A stretch of DNA of 64,000 nucleotides from an uncultured Flavobacteriales bacterium (lineage in GTDB: Bacteria; Bacteroidota; Bacteroidia; Flavobacteriales_D; Sanyastnellaceae): NCBI GenBank assembly GCA_905478325.1, contig CAJQIB010000026.1, positions 1 to 64,000 of the forward strand. The letters are read 5' to 3'. Below, piece after piece: positions 58,193 through 64,000 of the stretch. The notes beneath the pieces are model-generated. The model was not told the origin of the DNA. It searched no databases and was given only the letters and a program-made list of their open reading frames with translations. The first letter of the stretch is position 1, and each line of letters begins with the position of its first letter. Both the position numbers and the translations under genes were made by a program.

Positions 58193-60514
58193 ATGGTGCG
58201 AATGAACAGGTCGTTAATTGAAAGAATGAAGTCCATTGGATTGGGGACTGTGACGGCGATAGCGCTGCTCATGTCTGTGGGGTGCGGTGAACAACCGTCT
58301 TCAGAAACCCAATCAAGGGAAGGCGCATTTGTCGATTCTATTTTAGCGACCCTGAGCATTCAGGACAAAGTGGGGGAGATGACGCAATTGACCTTGGGCG
58401 CCATCGCAATCGGTTCACCATATGATCTCGCGGAGCCGCAGCATTTGGACACAGCCAAGGTTCGACGGGCTTTGTTGGATTATCGAGTTGGCAGTATTTT
58501 GAATTGTGGCAACCACGAACACTCGCCTGAAAAATGGCATGAGTTCATCACAGGCATTCAGTCGGCAGCAGCAAGCAAAGCATCGGGTATTCCCGTTTTG
58601 TATGGCGTCGATGCCATTCACGGGGCAACGTACACTGCAGGTGCCGTTCTTGGACCTCAACAAATTGGATTGGCTGCAACGTGGAATACGGAGTTGGTGC
58701 GGAAAGGAGCCGAGAACACCGCAAGAGAAGTTTTGGCATCGGGCATTCCTTGGAATTTCTCTCCTGTTGTGGATCTGGGACGCGATCCGCGTTGGCCTCG
58801 ATTTTGGGAAACGTTTGGTGAGGACCCACTTTTGGCGAGTGAAATGGGTGTCGCTTTAGTCAAAGGATACCAGGAAGGACCGTCCCCTATTGCGGCGACG
58901 TTGAAGCATTTCTTGGGATACGGGTTGACACTGAGCGGCAAAGACCGCACGCCGGGATGGATTCCAGAACGCCAGCTTCGTGAGTACTTCGTGCCCTCCT
59001 TTCAGGCATGCGTTGATGCGGGGGCCATGTCCATTATGGTCAACAGTGGGGAAATGAATGGAATCCCAGTGCACTCCAATAAAGTCATTTTGACCGACCT
59101 GTTGCGTGATGAGATGGGTTTTGAAGGAGTCGCGGTGACGGATTGGGAAGATGTAAAATACCTCGTTACCCGCCATCGGATTGCACATGACTACAAAGAA
59201 GCCACGCGGATGGCCGTTGAAGCGGGCATTGATATGGCCATGGTGCCATTGGACTTGGAGTTCAGTGATGCGTTGATTGAACTGGTCAACGAAGGCACGA
59301 TATCGGAGCAGCGATTGGACGTATCGGTGCGTCGAATATTGACCATGAAATACCGATTGGGTTTGTTTGAGAATGGCGGTTTCCCTCCATCGCTTGCGAC
59401 CTATCCGGCGAAGGAATCACTCGAAGGTGCCGCGGCACGCGCAGCCTTGGAGTCCATCACGCTTTTGAAGAACGAAGGACATCATGCGGTGTATGCCGAT
59501 CAACCCATTTTGCCCATTGGTGGTGAAGGCGTTGTTTTTGTAACAGGGCCTACGGCTCATAGTTTGAATGCGTTGAACGGTGGATGGACAGGGACTTGGC
59601 AGGGGGTAGACCCCACCTACAATACCCCAGGACGTCCAACTTTGGTGGAAGCGTTGGAAACGCGGTGGGGATCCAGTCGAACAAAGCGTGAAGATCTGTC
59701 GATGGAATTCACGGACGTGGACATCGATCGCGTGGTAAGGTCCATCCAACGAGCTCAGCCGCATTGCGTCGTTTTGGCCTTAGGTGAAATGCCGTACACA
59801 GAGATTGTCGGGAATGTTGAGGACATCTCGCTCTTTGCCAACCAAAAAGCGTTGGTCCGAGCGGTCCATGCCACGGGCGTGCCAATAGTAGCCGTGTTCA
59901 TTGAAGGGCGTCCTCGTCCATTTGCGGATGTGGAGCCACTTATGGATGCCATCGTGATGGCTTATTTGCCAGGAGATTATGGTGCAGATGCGATTGCTCA
60001 GGTATTGGATGGTTCTTTCAATCCCAGTGGACGTCTGCCATTCACTTGGCCGCGCCACGCATCATCGCACATGACGTATGATCACAAATACACAGAGCAA
60101 ATAGACACGAAATTTGGAACCAATGCGTTCAACCCGCAGTTCCGTTTTGGCCATGGTCTGAGCTACAGTGAGGTAACGTATTCCAACCTGCAATCGGATC
60201 AATCTGAATACGCGATGGACGATGTGATGGCATTTACCGTCACGCTCACCAACAACAGTGATCAATCCACTGCGGAGGTGGTCCATTTATTCAGTCAAGA
60301 CAGTGTGGCTACGATTACACCAAGTGTGGATCGATTGCGCGCATTTCAACGGGTCACCTTGAATCCCAACGAAACGAAAGAAGTTCGTTTTGAAGTGGCT
60401 GTTGAGGAACTCGCTTTTGTCAACCGAGATTTAGAGCGCATCGTTGAGCCGGGTTCTTTCGGAATTCGAATCAAGGATGAAGTCATAGGCATTTACGTAC
60501 ATTCACATCGATAA
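58193..60514 (+). CDS. GH3 beta-glucosidase-type lipoprotein
   Basis: The 773-residue protein has a lipoprotein signal ending LLMSVGC. The GH3 N-terminal barrel shows GIPVLYGVDAIHGA, FSPVVDLGRDPRWPRFWETFGEDP, ATLKHFLGYG and EGVAVTDWEDV, with nucleophile Asp317. The C-terminal alpha/beta sandwich (VLALGEMPYTE) and a fibronectin-III-like end (FGHGLSYSEVTYSNL...VTLTNNSDQSTAEVVHLFSQDSVATITPSVDRLRAFQRVTL) follow. It probably hydrolyses terminal beta-glucosyl residues from laminarin-type or mixed glucans; exact specificity is not visible. An alternative ATG lies three codons in. It is followed after 17 bases by the modular T9SS protein and likely shares its transcript. Confidence 0.92.
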   Translation: MVRMNRSLIERMKSIGLGTVTAIALLMSVGCGEQPSSETQSREGAFVDSILATLSIQDKVGEMTQLTLGAIAIGSPYDLAEPQHLDTAKVRRALLDYRVGSILNCGNHEHSPEKWHEFITGIQSAAASKASGIPVLYGVDAIHGATYTAGAVLGPQQIGLAATWNTELVRKGAENTAREVLASGIPWNFSPVVDLGRDPRWPRFWETFGEDPLLASEMGVALVKGYQEGPSPIAATLKHFLGYGLTLSGKDRTPGWIPERQLREYFVPSFQACVDAGAMSIMVNSGEMNGIPVHSNKVILTDLLRDEMGFEGVAVTDWEDVKYLVTRHRIAHDYKEATRMAVEAGIDMAMVPLDLEFSDALIELVNEGTISEQRLDVSVRRILTMKYRLGLFENGGFPPSLATYPAKESLEGAAARAALESITLLKNEGHHAVYADQPILPIGGEGVVFVTGPTAHSLNALNGGWTGTWQGVDPTYNTPGRPTLVEALETRWGSSRTKREDLSMEFTDVDIDRVVRSIQRAQPHCVVLALGEMPYTEIVGNVEDISLFANQKALVRAVHATGVPIVAVFIEGRPRPFADVEPLMDAIVMAYLPGDYGADAIAQVLDGSFNPSGRLPFTWPRHASSHMTYDHKYTEQIDTKFGTNAFNPQFRFGHGLSYSEVTYSNLQSDQSEYAMDDVMAFTVTLTNNSDQSTAEVVHLFSQDSVATITPSVDRLRAFQRVTLNPNETKEVRFEVAVEELAFVNRDLERIVEPGSFGIRIKDEVIGIYVHSHR

Positions 60515-60531
60515 CAACTAAACCCTTCAAA

Positions 60532-62250
60532 ATGAAGCACATTTTTACCCTGGCCTTTATGGCCGCATCTATGGCCATGATGGCCCAAGTTGGTCTAATC
60601 ACCTGGGAGGTGAACATGGCCAACGAAACAGTCTCTCCTGAGGGCGTGTACATCGCTGGTGGCGATTACTTTGGTCTTCCTGGTGACAATCCCTTGACGG
60701 ACGATGATGGAGATGGCGTCTGGACGATTACCATGGCCATGCCATTGGACTACACCGGAGCATACACCTTCACCAACGGAGCTTGCTTAGATTATTCTTG
60801 CAAAGAGAATATCGTAGGTCAAAGCTGTGCGTTTGGAACGTGGAGTGATCGTGAATTGCCTACTGTTACGGGCGACGCAACGTATTCTACTTGCTTTTCT
60901 CAATGCTCAACAGACGGTTCTTGTGCATCAGTTTCTAATGCAGATGTGACCTTCCGTGTGAACATGGCCGAGCAGATCGTGACAGCTGGTGTTTTTCTTC
61001 ACGCTGGGTTTGATGGCTGGGGTTCCATTCCGATGACGGATGAGGACGGAGACAATGTCTTTGAGCACACAGCATCTTTGGAGTCTGGCTCCGTATATGA
61101 GTACTTGTTTCAAAACGGACCAGGTGGCAATGAAGCGTTTGATTCGACGTATGTAGAATGCACCCTCACGAGTGGAGCCTACACAAACCGAATTTTGAAT
61201 CTTGAAACAGCGGACGCGTTTGTCACAGATGCTTTTTGCTTCAATTCTTGCGGTGCATGTCAAGACACCACGGGTGGCGATGGTCCCTACAATGTCACGT
61301 TCAACGTCAACATGGCCAATGAAGAAGTGGATCCTACTGGAGTTTACTTGGCAGGAGGTGCTGACTTTGGCGTTCCTGGAGACAACATGATGACTGACGA
61401 AGATGGCGATGGCATTTACAGCATCACCATGAGCTTGGCGTCTGGATACACGGGCTACTACGCATTTACCAACGGTGCTTGTGGAGATTGGTCGTGCAAA
61501 GAAAACCTCGCAGGTCTTCCTTGTGGCGATCCAGAAAACTACAATGACCGTACGGTCGGCCCAATCAACGGCGCGACAACGATTAGCACATGCTTCGGAC
61601 AATGCTCTACCGACGGTTCTTGCGAGCAGGTTGATATTGCAGCTGTAACGTTCCGAGTTGATCTGTCAGAAGCAGCGGTTGTGAATACAGTGAATATCTT
61701 CGGAGGCTCAGTCAATGGATGGAACAACACGGCCACACCGATGACAGACGAGGATGGAGACGGTATTTATGAAGTGACCGTTGAGTTGGCTGCTGGTGGA
61801 CACGAGTACAAGTTCATCCACAACGGATCAGAAGAGATTTTTGACCCCATCGTACATGGTGCTTGCACTGTCACAACGGCCGATTCGATTTATACGAATC
61901 GCTACGTGATGGTAGAAGGAGCAGAAGACTTGACTACAACCGCTTTCTGCTTCAATGCTTGCATTGAATGTGAAACAAGCAATGGCGTTTCAGAATTGGA
62001 TGCGGCCGCGTTTGAATTGACGCCTTCGATGGCAAGCGAATCAGCTACGTTGCGATTCCCTGTTGCTTTGGCGACATCACGCACGCTGAACATTGTCGGT
62101 TTCTCTGGAGCCTTGGTTGAGCAATTCCGCATCCCTGCTGGAACGGAAGTATGGACTTTGAATTTGACAGGCTATGCCCCGGGCATCTACTTTGTCAATG
62201 CTCAAGCTTCTGGATTGAATGCTACGCGTAAGCTTGTTGTGATTCAATAA
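60532..62250 (+). CDS. Modular carbohydrate-binding-like secreted protein, T9SS type A
   Basis: The 572-residue protein has a signal peptide (MKHIFTLAFMAASMAMMAQ). Four beta-sandwich modules follow in an A-B-A-B order. A modules open with WEVNMANETVSPEGVYIAGGDYFGLPGDN and NVNMANEEVDPTGVYLAGGADFGVPGDN; B modules with FRVNMAEQIVTAGVFLHAGFDGWG and FRVDLSEAAVVNTVNIFGGSVNGWN. All carry MTDEDGDGxY motifs and resemble starch-binding CBM20/CBM48-type folds. The end (FELTPSMASESATLRFPVAL...NIVGFSGALVEQF...APGIYFVNAQ..GLNATRKLVVIQ) is a T9SS type A tail. It is likely a surface glycan-binding protein working with the GH3 and SusC neighbours. Confidence 0.85.
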   Translation: MKHIFTLAFMAASMAMMAQVGLITWEVNMANETVSPEGVYIAGGDYFGLPGDNPLTDDDGDGVWTITMAMPLDYTGAYTFTNGACLDYSCKENIVGQSCAFGTWSDRELPTVTGDATYSTCFSQCSTDGSCASVSNADVTFRVNMAEQIVTAGVFLHAGFDGWGSIPMTDEDGDNVFEHTASLESGSVYEYLFQNGPGGNEAFDSTYVECTLTSGAYTNRILNLETADAFVTDAFCFNSCGACQDTTGGDGPYNVTFNVNMANEEVDPTGVYLAGGADFGVPGDNMMTDEDGDGIYSITMSLASGYTGYYAFTNGACGDWSCKENLAGLPCGDPENYNDRTVGPINGATTISTCFGQCSTDGSCEQVDIAAVTFRVDLSEAAVVNTVNIFGGSVNGWNNTATPMTDEDGDGIYEVTVELAAGGHEYKFIHNGSEEIFDPIVHGACTVTTADSIYTNRYVMVEGAEDLTTTAFCFNACIECETSNGVSELDAAAFELTPSMASESATLRFPVALATSRTLNIVGFSGALVEQFRIPAGTEVWTLNLTGYAPGIYFVNAQASGLNATRKLVVIQ

Positions 62251-62296
62251 GCCTTGCTTTTTTGCTACTTGATTGATCAAATGACTTGAATTTCTT

Positions 62297-64000
62297 ATGA
62301 AAAAATTGCTCTTAGCATTTGGTCTGATTGCCACCTGTCTCGTAACCGCCTTCTCTCAAGGAAGGTCGGTTACGGGCGTGGTGACATCGGCCGATGAAAA
62401 CTCAGGGATCCCCGGCGTTACTGTCGTCGAAAAAGGGACCCAAAACGCCACGTTCACAGACATCGATGGCCGTTACACGTTAAGTGTAGCCTCGGATAAT
62501 GCTGTCTTGACGTTTTCTTTCATTGGCTATGTGAACCAAGACAAAGTCGTTGGTTCCGAGGCCTCCATTGACGTTACGCTTATTCCAGACATTGAAAGCT
62601 TGGATGAAGCCATTGTCATGGGATACGGTAACCAAAAGCGGAGCAAGATTTCAGGCGCCGTAGGAACGATCAGCACGAAGGAAATCACTTCGTTGCCTGT
62701 TTTGAGAACAGAGCAGGCTTTGCAAGGTCGGGCTGCGGGTGTCCAAGTCACTCAGAACTCCGGTCAGCCGGGTTCAACCCAGTCGATTCGAATTCGGGGT
62801 ACAGGTTCGTTGAACAACGCCGAGCCGTTGTTTGTGGTGGATGGCATCCCAAGTGGAGGCATCGATTACCTGAATCCATCGGACATCGAGTCCATTTCAA
62901 TTTTGAAGGATGCGGCATCGGCTGCCATCTATGGAGCCCGAGGCGGTAACGGTGTCGTTTTGATCACCACCAAATCCGGTTCAAAAAATCAGAAAGCTCA
63001 AATTACGTATGAGAGCTATTACGGCATTCAAGAGCCTTGGAAGTACATGGCGCTTTTGAACGCAGAGGAGTATGCCATTCTGATGAACGAAAGCCGTTCA
63101 GCAGGAGGGTTGACTCCATTGGCTGCGTTGTCCAACCCAACGGCTTTAGGCGAAGGGTTCGATTGGCAGGATGAGATTTTCGAGCGCGCACCCATGATGA
63201 ACCATTCGTTTAGTTTCACCAACGGTACGGCGAAGTCGTCTACGGCCATTGGAGGCAGTTACTTCACTCAAGATGGTATTATTGGCGGTGAGAAAGGACG
63301 CTTTGAGCGGTATACCTTCCGTGTCAACACACGACAAGAAGCGGGAGAGAAATTCCGAACAGGACAAAATGTCAACTTCACCTACCTCGACCGATCAGCA
63401 TTGGCCGAGAACAATGAATTTGCAACGCCTGTAGGACGCGCCTTGAATATGGATCCTACGACAGCCGCTAGACGACCAGATGGTTCGTTCGCTTACTCGG
63501 AATTCATTGATTCAGACATTGCCAATCCGGCCAATCAAATTGCACTCACCAATGACCAGTGGGTTACCAACCGTTTTGTTGGGTCCACTTTCGGTGAGTA
63601 TGACATTCTTTCCAACCTCAAATTCCGTTCGACGATGTCCGTGGATTTGAGCTTAGGATCACAAACGATTTTCAACCCGACGTACGATCTGGGCATTGGG
63701 CCAAATGACCCGAATCGTCCAGCCTATGAGTGGCGTGAAACCAATTCATTGGTTCGGGGCGAAAACAAGTGGAGCACATGGCAGTGGGAGAACACGTTGG
63801 ACTACACGAAGGAATTCCAAAACGGGGATGACATCCAAGTCACAGCAGGTTACTCAGCCTTGCGAAGTCACTACACGAACTTTTATGGCTCACGCGACAG
63901 CTTGGTCTCCAACGAAGTTGAGTATGCGTATCTCAACAACAGTTTGAATTCAGCCGAGCAGGCTCCTTCAGCGAATGGTGGTGTAAGTGAATCGTCTTTT
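62297..64000 (+). CDS. SusC/RagA-type TonB-dependent receptor (3' partial)
   Basis: The frame opens at the ATG at 62297 and runs without a stop to the window edge (568 codons). It has a signal peptide (MKKLLLAFGLIATCLVTAFSQ) and a carboxypeptidase-like domain (SVTGVVTSADENSGIPGVTVVEKGTQNATFTDIDGRYTLSVAS). The SusC motif EAIVMGYGNQKRSKISGAV and plug region (LQGRAAGVQVTQNSGQPG...IRIRGTGSLNNAEPLFVVDGIP...IESISILKDAASAAIYGARGGNGVVLITTKSG) follow, then barrel strands. It imports oligosaccharides across the outer membrane. A susD gene is expected just beyond the right edge. Together with the GH3, GH2 and carbohydrate-binding genes it defines a polysaccharide-utilisation locus. Confidence 0.95.
   Translation, partial: MKKLLLAFGLIATCLVTAFSQGRSVTGVVTSADENSGIPGVTVVEKGTQNATFTDIDGRYTLSVASDNAVLTFSFIGYVNQDKVVGSEASIDVTLIPDIESLDEAIVMGYGNQKRSKISGAVGTISTKEITSLPVLRTEQALQGRAAGVQVTQNSGQPGSTQSIRIRGTGSLNNAEPLFVVDGIPSGGIDYLNPSDIESISILKDAASAAIYGARGGNGVVLITTKSGSKNQKAQITYESYYGIQEPWKYMALLNAEEYAILMNESRSAGGLTPLAALSNPTALGEGFDWQDEIFERAPMMNHSFSFTNGTAKSSTAIGGSYFTQDGIIGGEKGRFERYTFRVNTRQEAGEKFRTGQNVNFTYLDRSALAENNEFATPVGRALNMDPTTAARRPDGSFAYSEFIDSDIANPANQIALTNDQWVTNRFVGSTFGEYDILSNLKFRSTMSVDLSLGSQTIFNPTYDLGIGPNDPNRPAYEWRETNSLVRGENKWSTWQWENTLDYTKEFQNGDDIQVTAGYSALRSHYTNFYGSRDSLVSNEVEYAYLNNSLNSAEQAPSANGGVSESSF

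Noticed and set aside
1-64000. Insertion sequences, prophage, integrase or attachment sites, restriction or toxin-antitoxin modules
   Set aside because: No transposase, integrase, phage structural gene or paired terminal repeats could be recognised on either strand.

Overview
The window comes from a Bacteroidota chromosome, most likely Flavobacteriales. The evidence is the many large secreted proteins that end in type IX secretion (T9SS) sorting domains, both the short type A tail and the long gliding-motility (CHU_C, type B) tail. SusC/TonB receptors, a DUF4249 partner lipoprotein, a PorP/SprF outer-membrane protein and several TAnnTTTG -7 promoter elements point the same way. This assignment rests on gene content; no marker gene was searched.

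Layout. 1-3823: end of a large repeat-rich secreted protein with a dockerin-like tail. 4214-6850: PepSY membrane protein, small membrane protein, 23S rRNA methyltransferase RlmF and a redoxin. 6856-11028: GH92 alpha-mannosidase, divergent from a secreted two-domain glycan-binding-like protein. 11136-17971: TPR lipoprotein, a two-gene bacterial PH-domain operon (YdbS/YdbT type), a secreted PHB-depolymerase-like esterase and a beta-lactamase-fold serine hydrolase. 17987-23703: glycine-rich T9SS adhesin, ammonium transporter, CIA30-family protein, and a pair of small membrane proteins framed by RNA hairpins. 23902-29021: TonB receptor with DUF4249 lipoprotein, divergent from a CotH-kinase-like protein. 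29070-41150: two T9SS type B adhesins of 977 and 2690 residues. Between them, on the minus strand, lies a roughly 0.86-kb stretch that reads as a large structured non-coding RNA. 41235-45794: small lipoprotein, YgjP-like metallopeptidase, a bacterial nitric-oxide-synthase oxygenase and a two-gene cupredoxin/multicopper-oxidase-like unit. 45896-54769: a tightly overlapping seven-gene minus-strand operon of lipoproteins, a Tat-exported DUF1501 protein, a CX4CH lipoprotein, a T9SS type B adhesin and its PorP/SprF partner. 54844-64000: a GreA-like protein, then a polysaccharide-utilisation region (GH2 beta-mannosidase, GH3 glucosidase, modular carbohydrate-binding T9SS protein, SusC cut by the right edge).

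How the genes fit together. Most of the window builds the cell surface: adhesins, outer-membrane anchors, glycan-degrading lipoproteins and TonB import. This fits a particle-associated polysaccharide degrader.

The most unusual item is the minus-strand RNA candidate at 32049-32910. It has no intact reading frame, at least sixteen local hairpins, eight GNRA and two UUCG tetraloops all in the same orientation, and an intrinsic terminator. The second is the DUF1501/CX4CH/adhesin/SprF operon. The third is the five-hairpin cluster upstream of a tiny two-helix membrane protein.
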